Source: an uncultured Lachnospiraceae bacterium
GTDB taxonomy: Bacteria; Bacillota; Clostridia; Lachnospirales; Lachnospiraceae
Direction: 5' to 3'
Length of the DNA stretch: 27,761 nt
NCBI GenBank assembly: GCA_910577765.1
Contig: CAJTOV010000032.1
Span: forward strand, 1-27,761
In this document: positions 1 through 7,571 of the stretch, piece by piece
Numbering within the stretch: the stretch's first letter is position 1
How the letters are laid out: the number at the start of each line of letters is the position of its first letter
Position numbers and translations under genes: made by a program
The notes under the pieces: generated by a model
Told to the model about the DNA's origin: nothing
What the model saw: the letters and a program-made list of their open reading frames with translations, nothing else
The model's database searches: none

Positions 1-38
1 TGTTTTCGTCCAGTTTTCCCCGCCTCGTGAACTGTAAC
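1..38 (+). repeat. Partial copy of dispersed intergenic repeat 2
   Basis: These 38 bases match 24612-24649 at 32 of 38 positions by eye and share the same right end (GTGAAC.GT.AC). A third, more diverged copy ends at 26590. The window probably opens inside the element, so its left part would lie outside. It is non-coding and sits about 220 bp upstream of the first promoter. Function unknown. Confidence 0.6.
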
Positions 39-173
39 GTTAATTATCTAACATTATCTCAAAAAGCCCTGGAAAAAGCAATATTCTTTATGGAGTATTT
101 TTTCGTAAATAATAGAAGAGACAGGTATATTTTTTCTATAATCCGGTAGAAAACCGGCAGAATTTTCCCCAAT

Positions 174-208
174 TTCCCAAAATCATGGACAGTATATTCC
201 CAAAATCA
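174..208 (+). promoter_or_regulatory. Direct repeat upstream of a promoter, possible operator
   Basis: The 12-mer TTCCCAAAATCA occurs exactly at 174-185 and again at 197-208. The copies are 23 bp apart, about two helical turns, and the second ends 13 bases before the -35 box at 222. Same-face direct repeats just upstream of a -35 box are typical of activator sites. The regulator is unknown, and chance repetition in AT-rich DNA is possible. Confidence 0.35.
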
Positions 209-221
209 CGTTTTTGCGCAA

Positions 222-250
222 TTGTCAAAAAAATGTCATCCAGGTACAAT
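222..250 (+). promoter_or_regulatory. Sigma-A-type promoter for the DUF169/symporter genes
   Basis: A TTGTCA -35 box (222-227) and a TACAAT -10 box (245-250) are separated by exactly 17 bases. Each differs from consensus at one position. Transcription would begin near 257, giving a leader of about 80 bases that carries the palindromic element at 264-305. Confidence 0.7.
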
Positions 251-263
251 GTTACTATTCGCA

Positions 264-305
264 GGCATCTTTTTATCCGGCATAGCCGGACAGGAAACAT
301 TGGCC
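264..305 (+). repeat. Dispersed palindromic element, copy 1
   Basis: The core is a 6-bp stem TCCGGC/GCCGGA around a 3-base loop (276-290), flanked by GGCATCTTTTT on the left and CAGGAAACATTGG on the right. The same arrangement, with matching flanks, occurs at 14145-14192 and 26466-26509. Here it lies in the predicted leader of the DUF169 gene, between the promoter and the ribosome binding site. Confidence 0.6.
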
Positions 306-336
306 TCAAGCGGAAAAAAGGAAAGGGGAATTAAAA

Positions 337-1098
337 ATGCTGTCTCAGAAAGCAAAGGATCTGTTTGCAAAGCTTGACATGGAGTTTCCGGCTGTGGCAG
401 TCAAATACTGCTACAGCCAGCCGGAAGGGGTGGAACACTGCGGCGAGGTGCTGTCATTCTGCCAGTTCGTGAAAAAGGCCCAGGTGGAGGGAAAGAAGTT
501 CTTTATCACCAAAGAGGATGACAACTGCTTCGGAAAGATGGTCATGGGGATGATCCCCAAGCCGCCGTTAGGAGCCAGCGGCCAGGCCGGGTATGATTTC
601 GGAGTCTTTAAGACCCAGGCCCCCAATGCCCGTCTCTACATGAAGCTGACCACCCTGACGCCGGGAACCGTGAATTTCGTGGTGTTCTGCCCGGTTGCAA
701 TCTGTGATTTTGACCCGGATCTGGTGATCTGTGTGGCAGATCCCAGGCAGGGGGATATTCTTATGCGGGCGACCAGCTATATCTCCGGGGATCTGTGGGA
801 GAGTAAGGCTTCCAGCGTCCTGGCCTGCTCCTGGCTCTACGGCTATCCTTATGAAAGCGGAAAGGTGAACTATATCATCACCGGCCTGGGCCACGGGATG
901 AAGCGCCGGAAGGTCTACCCTGCCGGGAGAATGCTGATCTCCATTCCCTACCAGAAACTCAACGAGGTGGTCCAGGCCTTAGACGAGATGGACTGGGAGC
1001 TGATCGCCATGAAGGAGGACCCGGAGAGTAAGGCAGAGCTGAAACGGAGAATGGACCGGTGGCAGGAGATGAGCCCGGATTTCCTGATTAAGGAGTAA
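337..1098 (+). CDS. DUF169 family protein
   Basis: This 253-residue protein resembles the DUF169 family (COG2043), whose biochemical role is not known to me. Visible family traits are an N-terminal P-AVAVK segment (about residues 18-23), the motif SFCQFVKKAQ near residue 40, and a KEDDNCFGK segment near residue 60. The two cysteines there are the usual conserved ones. No signal peptide or membrane segment is visible, so it should be cytoplasmic. The ATG follows AAAGGAAAGGGGAA at a normal distance. It is the first of three co-directional genes; the next encode a small membrane protein and a sodium symporter 86 and 83 bases apart. This suggests a role linked to the transported compound, which is inference only. 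Confidence 0.82.
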   Translation: MLSQKAKDLFAKLDMEFPAVAVKYCYSQPEGVEHCGEVLSFCQFVKKAQVEGKKFFITKEDDNCFGKMVMGMIPKPPLGASGQAGYDFGVFKTQAPNARLYMKLTTLTPGTVNFVVFCPVAICDFDPDLVICVADPRQGDILMRATSYISGDLWESKASSVLACSWLYGYPYESGKVNYIITGLGHGMKRRKVYPAGRMLISIPYQKLNEVVQALDEMDWELIAMKEDPESKAELKRRMDRWQEMSPDFLIKE

Positions 1099-1184
1099 AC
1101 GGTACCGTAGGGAATCCTGCCCCGCCGGACCGGTGGGAATCCCGCAATACAGGAGACCGTCATAGAGAAAAGGAGAGTCTGTAC

Positions 1185-1505
1185 ATGGAAAAGAGAACGA
1201 TTGATCCTATGAGCCGTGATTATGATTTTTCGGAGATTGAGCCAGATCCCCGTTTTGTCCAGACCGGAAAAGAATTCTGGATTACCCTGGGAGTCTATGG
1301 GGTGTATATGGTTCTGATGATCGGCAACCTGTTTCTGGTAAACGGGGACCCGGCAGAGTATACCTATATTATGGGGTTCCCGCTGTGGATATTCCTTCAG
1401 ATCTGCATTCTGGTGGGAATGGTAGTCAGTGTTCTTCTGGTGACCAGCTTTGTGTACCAGGACATGGATATCACTCCTCACGGCCAGATACGGCCGCGGA
1501 AATAA
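1185..1505 (+). CDS. Small YhdT-like (DUF997-type) membrane protein
   Basis: This 106-residue protein has two clear membrane helices, at about residues 32-52 (WITLGVYGVYMVLMIGNLFL) and 66-91 (PLWIFLQICILVGMVVSVLL), with a charged N-terminus of about 28 residues and a short polar tail. The segment GFPLWIF before helix 2 fits the DUF997/YhdT family. In Escherichia coli yhdT lies directly upstream of panF, the same arrangement as here, so it is probably an accessory subunit of the downstream symporter. The start is supported by AAAAGGAGAG about 8 bases upstream. No enzymatic motif is visible. The family call rests on length, topology and neighbour, so it is less certain than the membrane prediction. 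Confidence 0.65.
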   Translation: MEKRTIDPMSRDYDFSEIEPDPRFVQTGKEFWITLGVYGVYMVLMIGNLFLVNGDPAEYTYIMGFPLWIFLQICILVGMVVSVLLVTSFVYQDMDITPHGQIRPRK

Positions 1506-1588
1506 CCGGTGTATTCCCGGAATTCCGGCTCCAAAGACAGGCAGGGAAGACCTGGGGAGTACATACATAGAAAAAGGGGGATTTTTCA

Positions 1589-3082
1589 ATGGAATTAAGC
1601 AGCAGTACACGTACTACCATTATCATTGTGTTTGCACTTTATACGGTTCTTCTGCTGGGGTACAGCCTTTATTCCCGCAAGGCCATGAAAAGCGGCAAGG
1701 GGGATTATCTCAGCAAATTCTACACCGGAGGCCGCAGCGGCGGTGTCCTGACTACGGCCATGATGGTGTCTGCCGGTGTGGCCGGTGCCGGTGTGTTCAT
1801 GGGAGTTCCCGGTTTTACCTACACCTTCGGCGCCATCTGGATGGTATGCAGCTTCTGGTCCATGTGCACCAACTTTATGGTGCTGGGGCTGATCGGCAAG
1901 CGGGTGGGAATCGTGGCAAGGCGTACCAATTCCCAGACGTTTGTGGAACTTCTGATGCACCGTTACAATAAGAACAAGATCGTTGGTATGCTGTGCGGCC
2001 TGGTGGTCCTGTTCTTCCTGGGGGCATTTGCCGTGTCTACCATTACCGGCGGCGGGCGGATCTTCCAGATTCTCACAGGCCAGGATTACCGGATCGGCCT
2101 GGCCATCTTTACGGTGCTGGTGATCATCGCGGCCATTACCGGAGGAATCAAGGGGGTGGCAACGGCCATTGTAATTCAGGGCATTGTCATGACCGTCTCC
2201 GTGGTGGTTCTGTTCATCATGGGTATCAGCAGCACGGGCCTTGGCTATACCGGAACCATCCAGGCCCTGGTCCGGTCCGATCCGGACTGGTTCCGTCCGG
2301 CTTCCGGTATTGGCATGGTCTTTTCCTACGCGTTCCTCTGGGGCGTGACTACCTTTACCATGCCCCATGTGACCATGACAGCCCTGACCTACAAGGATAC
2401 GGCTACTCTGCACAATGCCATTAAGGTGGGAACCGTGGTGGTGGCCATTTGGCTTATGGGACTTAACGGTCTGTGCTTCACGGTGAAATATCTCTTTGCG
2501 GAAGGCACCCTGGCCACCCCGGATCTGGGCGTTCCTACCCTGGCTGTGACGGTTATGCCGGCATGGGCTGCCGGTCTGGTGCTGGCCGGTGTCTGCGGCG
2601 CGGTCCAGTCCTCTGTAGGCGGTATGGTAGTGTCCCTGGCAGGAACCCTGATCAGTGATCTGTACAAGAACCTGATCAATCCCAAAGTGAAACCGGAGGA
2701 ATTGAAAAAGCTCAATACCATCGGCATTGTTGTCATTTCCCTGGTGATCTTTGTGTTTGCATGTAATCCGCCTCAGCTTCTGGCGTCCTTGATTACCTAT
2801 GCTACAGGCGGCATGACGGTGGCATTTTTCCACACGGTTCTTCTGGGATTGTTCTGGAAGCGGGCCAATGAATATGGGGCCATCTCAGGGATTGTCAGCG
2901 GCATTGTGCTGTATCTTCTGATCAATTCCGGCGTGCTTCCCATTTCTCTGGGAATGAATGCCTGCATTATGGCTACCTGTCTGTCTACCCTGATTATGGT
3001 GGGGGTCAGCCTGGCTACGCCAAAGACCCCTTATGGGATTATTGCTACCTGGTTTGGGAAGGAGTATCCGGAGGAAGGGTAG
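1589..3082 (+). CDS. Sodium:solute symporter, PanF-like (SSS family)
   Basis: This 497-residue polytopic membrane protein has about 12-13 hydrophobic segments, usual for the SSS family. It couples inward sodium movement to uptake of an organic solute. Recognisable features are the FYTGGRSGG segment after helix 1 (about residues 45-53), the glycine/alanine-rich helix 2 (MVSAGVAGAGVFMGVPG), GLIGKRVGIVARR near 105-117, and the AVQSSVGGMVVSLAGTLISDLY segment near residues 335-355 typical of the family's helix 8 region. It resembles PanF (pantothenate permease) in length and in the YhdT-like partner upstream, but the substrate cannot be read from sequence. The start follows AAAGGGGG by about 9 bases. 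It is the last of the three genes begun by the DUF169 gene. Confidence 0.85.
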   Translation: MELSSSTRTTIIIVFALYTVLLLGYSLYSRKAMKSGKGDYLSKFYTGGRSGGVLTTAMMVSAGVAGAGVFMGVPGFTYTFGAIWMVCSFWSMCTNFMVLGLIGKRVGIVARRTNSQTFVELLMHRYNKNKIVGMLCGLVVLFFLGAFAVSTITGGGRIFQILTGQDYRIGLAIFTVLVIIAAITGGIKGVATAIVIQGIVMTVSVVVLFIMGISSTGLGYTGTIQALVRSDPDWFRPASGIGMVFSYAFLWGVTTFTMPHVTMTALTYKDTATLHNAIKVGTVVVAIWLMGLNGLCFTVKYLFAEGTLATPDLGVPTLAVTVMPAWAAGLVLAGVCGAVQSSVGGMVVSLAGTLISDLYKNLINPKVKPEELKKLNTIGIVVISLVIFVFACNPPQLLASLITYATGGMTVAFFHTVLLGLFWKRANEYGAISGIVSGIVLYLLINSGVLPISLGMNACIMATCLSTLIMVGVSLATPKTPYGIIATWFGKEYPEEG

Positions 3083-3272
3083 CACACGTCTGGGAAATAT
3101 ACAAACCAGCCTGACGCCTGTTAGGGACCGACCGAAACGGAGTGTAGAGGGCCGTATGCCCGCGACCATTACGTTTTCGTACGGTCAGCGCGGTGAACGC
3201 GCAGACCTGTCTGAACAGTAAGGGAACCCAAAAGTATATTCAATGTTACAGGAACAGGAGAAGAATACGGAT
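3083..3272. other. Structured intergenic spacer before the ribonuclease gene
   Basis: This 190-base spacer contains no gene. It includes an imperfect stem (CCGTATG with CGTACGG, about 3152-3182), a GCGC...GCGC motif near 3188-3203, and CCTGTCTGAACAGTA (3206-3220), which recurs in related form at 16086-16101 and 27682-27699. A weak -10-like TATATT lies near 3234. I see no clear intrinsic terminator for the symporter gene. Confidence 0.5.
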
Positions 3273-3905
3273 ATGATCATTGAGAGATTGAAACGGGGGC
3301 TGGCATGGCTGCTTTTGACACTGCTGGTCCTGGGAGCAGTGGCAGGCTGCGGAATCCAGGCACCGGCTGCATCCCAGAGCCAGACTGTCACTGCGGCTCC
3401 CAGCCAGGAGCCCGCCCCGTCCCAAAGCCAGACTGTTACCACAGCTCCCAGCCAGGAGTCTGCATCCGCTGACCGCCAGAATCCTGAATCCGGCAGCAGC
3501 CGGCAGTCTGAAGCAGCAGAAGCCCCGGATTCCGGCACACCAGCCGTCACCGAGGACGGCTCCTACACCACCAGGGATGAGGTTGCCCTTTACCTGCACA
3601 CCTTCGGCCGCCTTCCCGGCAATTACATTACCAAGAAGGAAGCCCAGAAGCTGGGCTGGGACAACAAAAAAGGGAATCTGTGGGAGGTAGCCCCAGGCAA
3701 AAGCATCGGCGGCAGCCATTTCGGCAACTACGAAAAGCTGCTTCCCGAGAAAAAGGGCAGGAAATACTACGAGTGCGATATCAATTATGAGGGGGAATAC
3801 CGGGGAGCAGAACGCATCATCTATTCGGACGACGGCCTGATCTTCTATACAGGAGACCACTACAAGACCTTTGAGCAGTTGTATCCGCAGGCAGCCAATC
3901 AATAA
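3273..3905 (+). CDS. Lipoprotein-anchored barnase-family ribonuclease
   Basis: The C-terminal domain (about residues 100-210) closely follows Bacillus amyloliquefaciens barnase, an extracellular guanyl-preferring RNase. Shared stretches include NYITKKEAQKLGW, VAPGKSIGG, ECDINY and DHYKTF. By alignment the catalytic set is complete: Arg163, Glu167, Arg177, Arg181 and His196 correspond to barnase R69, E73, R83, R87 and H102. Unlike barnase, the N-terminus is a lipoprotein signal (MIIERLKRG, hydrophobic core, AVAGC with Cys26), followed by a Ser/Gln/Pro/Thr-rich linker containing a 16-residue tandem repeat. The enzyme should therefore be tethered outside the membrane. An upstream in-frame ATG at 3243 would add 10 residues; 3273 gives the better signal peptide and follows AGGAG (3256-3260), though spacing is long. 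The inhibitor gene follows 15 bases downstream. Confidence 0.88.
   Translation: MIIERLKRGLAWLLLTLLVLGAVAGCGIQAPAASQSQTVTAAPSQEPAPSQSQTVTTAPSQESASADRQNPESGSSRQSEAAEAPDSGTPAVTEDGSYTTRDEVALYLHTFGRLPGNYITKKEAQKLGWDNKKGNLWEVAPGKSIGGSHFGNYEKLLPEKKGRKYYECDINYEGEYRGAERIIYSDDGLIFYTGDHYKTFEQLYPQAANQ
3372..3467 (+). repeat. 48-bp tandem duplication in the ribonuclease linker
   Basis: Two units of 48 bp (from 3372 and from 3420) encode near-identical 16-residue stretches beginning SQSQTV and containing APSQE. The differences are mostly at third codon positions. The duplication lengthens the disordered linker between the lipid anchor and the RNase domain and keeps the frame open. Confidence 0.7.
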
Positions 3906-3920
3906 AGGAGACAGGAACCT

Positions 3921-4214
3921 ATGAAGAAAATTTTGCTGGATTTAAGTCCCATCCAAAGCCGGGAACAGCTTCATGATTACCTGGCCCGGACTATGGACTT
4001 TCCGGATTATTACGGGAGAAATCTGGACGCCCTGTATGACATGCTCACCGATATCATGGAAGACACCTGCATCGGCATTTCCTGGGGAGACCGGGAGGAT
4101 ATCCCGGCAGTCCGCCTGGAACAGGTGAAAAAAGTCTTTCGGGACGCCCAGGAGAACAACCCCCATCTCTGTGTGATTTTCTCTGAAACCCAAGAAGAAG
4201 GTAACATACCATGA
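3921..4214 (+). CDS. Barstar-family ribonuclease inhibitor
   Basis: This 97-residue protein is about the length of barstar (89-90 residues) and aligns with it end to end: LHDYLARTMDFPDYYGRNLDALYDMLT matches the inhibitory helix-loop of barstar, and VFRDAQ then CVIFSE match the C-terminal helix and strand. The two aspartates equivalent to barstar Asp35 and Asp39, which plug the barnase active site, are present in NLDALYD. There is no signal peptide, so it should act in the cytoplasm to protect against unexported or re-entering enzyme. A strong AAAGGAG lies about 10 bases before the ATG. The stop codon overlaps the recJ start (ATGA, 4211-4214). Confidence 0.88.
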   Translation: MKKILLDLSPIQSREQLHDYLARTMDFPDYYGRNLDALYDMLTDIMEDTCIGISWGDREDIPAVRLEQVKKVFRDAQENNPHLCVIFSETQEEGNIP

Positions 4215-5935
4215 CCAGAAATACTCAGACAACCTGGATGCTGCAGACCAAACGGGCAGATTTCTCCGCCCTGGCACAACGCTTTTCCATCAGTCCGGTG
4301 ACAGCCCGGATCATCCGCAACCGGGATGTGGTGGGAGAGGAGGAGATCCGGCGGTATCTCCACGGCACCATTCAGGACCTTTACGATCCCCGCCTGCTCC
4401 AGGATATGGACCGGGCGGTGGCTTTGTTACAGAAAAAGATTCAGGCGGGAAGCCCCATCCGTATTGTGGGAGACTATGACATTGACGGTATCTGTTCCAC
4501 CTATCTGCTGTACAGGGGGCTGGCACGGTGCGGCGCCAGGGTAGACTACCAGATTCCCGAGCGCATCCGGGACGGATACGGAATCAATGAATCCATTATC
4601 CGCCAGGCATCCGCAGACGGAATCGACACCATCATTACCTGCGACAACGGCATTGCCGCCGCAGAGCAGATCCGGCTGGCCAGGGAGCTGGGTATGGATG
4701 TGATCATCACGGACCATCATGAGGTGCCCACTGACGCCGGGGGCAGGGAGGTGCTGCCTCCGGCAGATGCCATTGTCAACCCCAAACGCAGCACCTGCCC
4801 CTATCCCTTCAAAGGAATCTGCGGCGGCGTGGTGGCTTACAAGCTGGTTCAGGTGCTGTACCAGGCCTTTGGTGTTCCTTCCGGAGAATGGGAGGCCATG
4901 CTGGAATTTGCCGCCATGGCAACGGTGGGAGATGTGATGAAGCTCCGGGATGAGAACCGGATCATTGTAAAATGGGGCTTAAAGCATCTGCCCCGGACCA
5001 GGAGCCTGGGTCTTAGGAAGCTGGTGGAAGCCTGCGGCCTGGACATTCATGCAGTATCCGCCTATCACATCGGCTTTGTGGTGGGACCCTGCCTCAATGC
5101 CAGCGGACGTCTGCGCACGGCCCGGCTTGCCCTGGAACTGCTGCTGACCGAGGATGAAGCCGGCGCACAGGAAATGGCCGCAGAGCTGAAAGCCCTGAAT
5201 GAGGAGCGCAAGGACATGACCCAGGAGGGCGTGGACGAGGCCCTCCGCCAAGTGGAAGAGCACTATGCCCAGGATTCCGTTCTGGTAGTATATCTGCCGG
5301 ACTGCCACGAATCCCTGGCCGGTATCATTGCCGGACGGGTGCGGGAGGCCTGGAATAAGCCTGTCTTTATCCTGACCCCTGGGGAAGAATGTGTCAAAGG
5401 CTCGGGCCGTTCCATTGAGGCCTACCACATGTACCAGGGACTGTGCGGTGTCCAGGACCTGCTTCTGAAATTCGGCGGCCATCCCATGGCAGCAGGCTTT
5501 TCCCTGGAAGAAAACCATGTGGAAGAATTCCGCCGCCGCCTTAACGCACAGGCAGACTTAAAGCCCGTGGACTTTATCCCCAAGGTCTGGATCGACGTGG
5601 CCATGCCCCTGGAGTATATTTCCCAGCGGCTGGTGGAAGAGCTGAAGATCCTGGAGCCCTTCGGCCAGGGCAACGAGAAGCCCCAGTTTGCCCAGAAAAA
5701 TCTCCGCATCCGCAGCGCCCGGGTCCTGGGCCGGAACCGCAACGCCGTAAAGTTGTCCCTGGTGACGGAACAAGGGCTCTCCATGGAGGCCATGCTGTTT
5801 ACGGAAGGTGACTTATTTATAGAAGAAATGGGAACGCGCCGGGGAATTGATGTGATCTATTACCCGGATATCAACGAATACAACGGGAACAGGACCTTGC
5901 AGATTGTGATAAAGGAGTATAAACTCCATACATGA
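4211..5935 (+). CDS. recJ: Single-stranded-DNA-specific exonuclease RecJ
   Basis: RecJ degrades single-stranded DNA 5' to 3' in recombination and mismatch/base-excision repair. The DHH phosphoesterase motifs are visible in order: GDYDIDG near residue 88 (usual form GDYDADG), TCDNGI near 140, ITDHHE near 160, and a DHHA1-type segment GSGRS...FGGHPMAAGF near residues 396-433. A C-terminal OB-like part follows. At 574 residues it is near the shorter family length and lacks the long extension of B. subtilis RecJ (786). The ATG overlaps the barstar stop by four bases, so translation is probably coupled. The Ala-to-Ile change in the first motif is unusual to my eye but leaves the metal-binding aspartates intact. 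Confidence 0.92.
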   Translation: MTRNTQTTWMLQTKRADFSALAQRFSISPVTARIIRNRDVVGEEEIRRYLHGTIQDLYDPRLLQDMDRAVALLQKKIQAGSPIRIVGDYDIDGICSTYLLYRGLARCGARVDYQIPERIRDGYGINESIIRQASADGIDTIITCDNGIAAAEQIRLARELGMDVIITDHHEVPTDAGGREVLPPADAIVNPKRSTCPYPFKGICGGVVAYKLVQVLYQAFGVPSGEWEAMLEFAAMATVGDVMKLRDENRIIVKWGLKHLPRTRSLGLRKLVEACGLDIHAVSAYHIGFVVGPCLNASGRLRTARLALELLLTEDEAGAQEMAAELKALNEERKDMTQEGVDEALRQVEEHYAQDSVLVVYLPDCHESLAGIIAGRVREAWNKPVFILTPGEECVKGSGRSIEAYHMYQGLCGVQDLLLKFGGHPMAAGFSLEENHVEEFRRRLNAQADLKPVDFIPKVWIDVAMPLEYISQRLVEELKILEPFGQGNEKPQFAQKNLRIRSARVLGRNRNAVKLSLVTEQGLSMEAMLFTEGDLFIEEMGTRRGIDVIYYPDINEYNGNRTLQIVIKEYKLHT

Positions 5936-5953
5936 CAGACAGGGGGCAGGAAG

Positions 5954-7543
5954 ATGGGAAGTTATTTGAATCCGGGCAATAAAGGATTTCGGGAGAGTCT
6001 CTGTTCAGAAATTTATGTAGACAAGACAGGACTCATTACCAGAACCAATGCAGTTCTGGACACAAGACAAAAATTTGTATGTGTCAGCCGGCCCAGACGG
6101 TTCGGAAAATCCATGGCAGCGGATATGCTGGCTGCTTATTATGACCGGGAGGCAGATTCCGGGGAGCTGTTTGACAACCTGGCAGTCAGCCAGGACAGCT
6201 CCTACCGGGAGCATTTGAACCGGTATGATGTGATCAAGATCAATATACAGGAATTTTTGAGCACGACTCACAGCATGCCGGAAATGCTGACGTTTCTACA
6301 GGAAAGGATGATTTCAGAGCTAAAGAGGAAATATCCGGAATACGTCCGCAGCCAGCATTTAAGCTTTGTGATGAAGGATATCTATGCAGAGACAGGGCAT
6401 TCTTTTGTGATCCTGATTGACGAGTGGGACTGCCTTTTTCGGGAGTATCAGCAGGAGCAGGAAGCCCAGAAGCAGTATCTGGATTTCCTGCGGGTTTGGC
6501 TGAAGGATCAGGATTATGTGGCGCTGGCCTATATGACGGGTATCCTGCCGGTGAAAAAATACGGCTCCCATTCTGCGCTTAACATGTTCACAGAGTACTC
6601 CATGGCCGATCCTGGAAATCTGGCTGAATACTTTGGCTTCACTGAGGAAGAAGTAGAAGCACTCTGCACGGAATATGGAATGAGCTTCCAGGAGGCAAAG
6701 GCATGGTATGACGGTTACCGGCTGGTTACCCACACAAAGAATGGAGACATCTGTTATTCCATGTACAGCCCCAAATCCGTTGTGGAGGCCATGCTCCGCC
6801 ACCGGTTTGGTACCTACTGGAACCAGACAGAGACCTACGAGGCCCTTAAAATTTATATCCAGATGGACATGGACGGGCTGAAAAATGCAGTGGTGGCAAT
6901 GCTGGCAGGAGAAAGGGTCTCCATCAATACCGGGACCTTTGGCAACGATATGACCACCTTTGCCACAAAGGATGATGTTCTGACCCTGCTGGTGCACCTG
7001 GGCTATCTGACTTATGACAGCACCCTGGAGACCGTTGCAGTGCCCAACCGGGAAGTCTCCCAGGAATATGTCAATGCCATCAGTACCATGGACTGGCAGG
7101 AGGTGATCCGTTCTGTCGAGGCCTCCAGAAAGCTTCTGGAAGCTTTGTGGTCCCTGGACGGTGATGCAGTGGCAGCAGGGATTGACCGTGCCCACCAGGA
7201 GATATCGATTCTCCAATATAATGATGAAAATTCTCTAAGCTGCACCATCAATCTGGCTTTTTATTTTGCCAGAGAGTATTATACGGTTGTACGGGAGCTT
7301 CCCGGCGGAAAAGGGTTCGCGGATATCTGCCTGATACCCAGAAGGCTCCATGCAGATAAGCCTGCGGCAGTCATTGAATTAAAATGGGATAACAGCGCGG
7401 CTGGCGCCATCGCCCAGATCAAAGAGCGGAATTATGTAAAAGCCCTGGAAGATTATAAGGGAAATCTTCTTTTGGCCGGAATCAATTACGACAAAAAAAC
7501 GAAGAAACATACCTGCATCATCGAACAGACAGAGAAGCCATAG
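5954..7543 (+). CDS. DUF1703-type AAA-ATPase-like / PD-(D/E)XK nuclease-like protein
   Basis: This 529-residue protein belongs to a family expanded in gut Firmicutes and Bacteroidetes. The N-terminal part has the typical IYVDKT segment (about residues 20-25), a P-loop-like SRPRRFGKS (45-53) and a Walker B-like ILIDEWD near 155. The C-terminal part contains FADICLIP (about 455) and VIELKWD (about 473), fitting the D...ExK core of the PD-(D/E)XK nuclease fold. It is full length for the family. The start follows AGGGGGCAGGAAG, 18 bases after the recJ stop, so it can be read with recJ. The cellular role is not established; mobile-element, defence or housekeeping roles are all possible. No frameshift is visible. 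Confidence 0.85.
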   Translation: MGSYLNPGNKGFRESLCSEIYVDKTGLITRTNAVLDTRQKFVCVSRPRRFGKSMAADMLAAYYDREADSGELFDNLAVSQDSSYREHLNRYDVIKINIQEFLSTTHSMPEMLTFLQERMISELKRKYPEYVRSQHLSFVMKDIYAETGHSFVILIDEWDCLFREYQQEQEAQKQYLDFLRVWLKDQDYVALAYMTGILPVKKYGSHSALNMFTEYSMADPGNLAEYFGFTEEEVEALCTEYGMSFQEAKAWYDGYRLVTHTKNGDICYSMYSPKSVVEAMLRHRFGTYWNQTETYEALKIYIQMDMDGLKNAVVAMLAGERVSINTGTFGNDMTTFATKDDVLTLLVHLGYLTYDSTLETVAVPNREVSQEYVNAISTMDWQEVIRSVEASRKLLEALWSLDGDAVAAGIDRAHQEISILQYNDENSLSCTINLAFYFAREYYTVVRELPGGKGFADICLIPRRLHADKPAAVIELKWDNSAAGAIAQIKERNYVKALEDYKGNLLLAGINYDKKTKKHTCIIEQTEKP

Positions 7544-7571
7544 TTACAGCCTTTTGCATCCCCATCAAAAC

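Larger units (their letters stand above)
1..336. other. Gene-free region upstream of the DUF169 gene
   Basis: No credible coding sequence was found in these 336 bases. They hold a partial dispersed repeat (1-38), an AT-rich stretch (about 40-150), a 12-base direct repeat (174-185 and 197-208), a good sigma-A promoter (222-250), and a palindromic dispersed element in the presumed leader (264-305). A TATAAT at about 136-141 has no convincing -35 partner. Confidence 0.7.

Noticed and set aside
1595..2833. 412-residue open frame antisense to the symporter gene
   Set aside because: Rich in His, Gly and Asp with no hydrophobic core or motif, and fully covered by a convincing symporter gene on the other strand.
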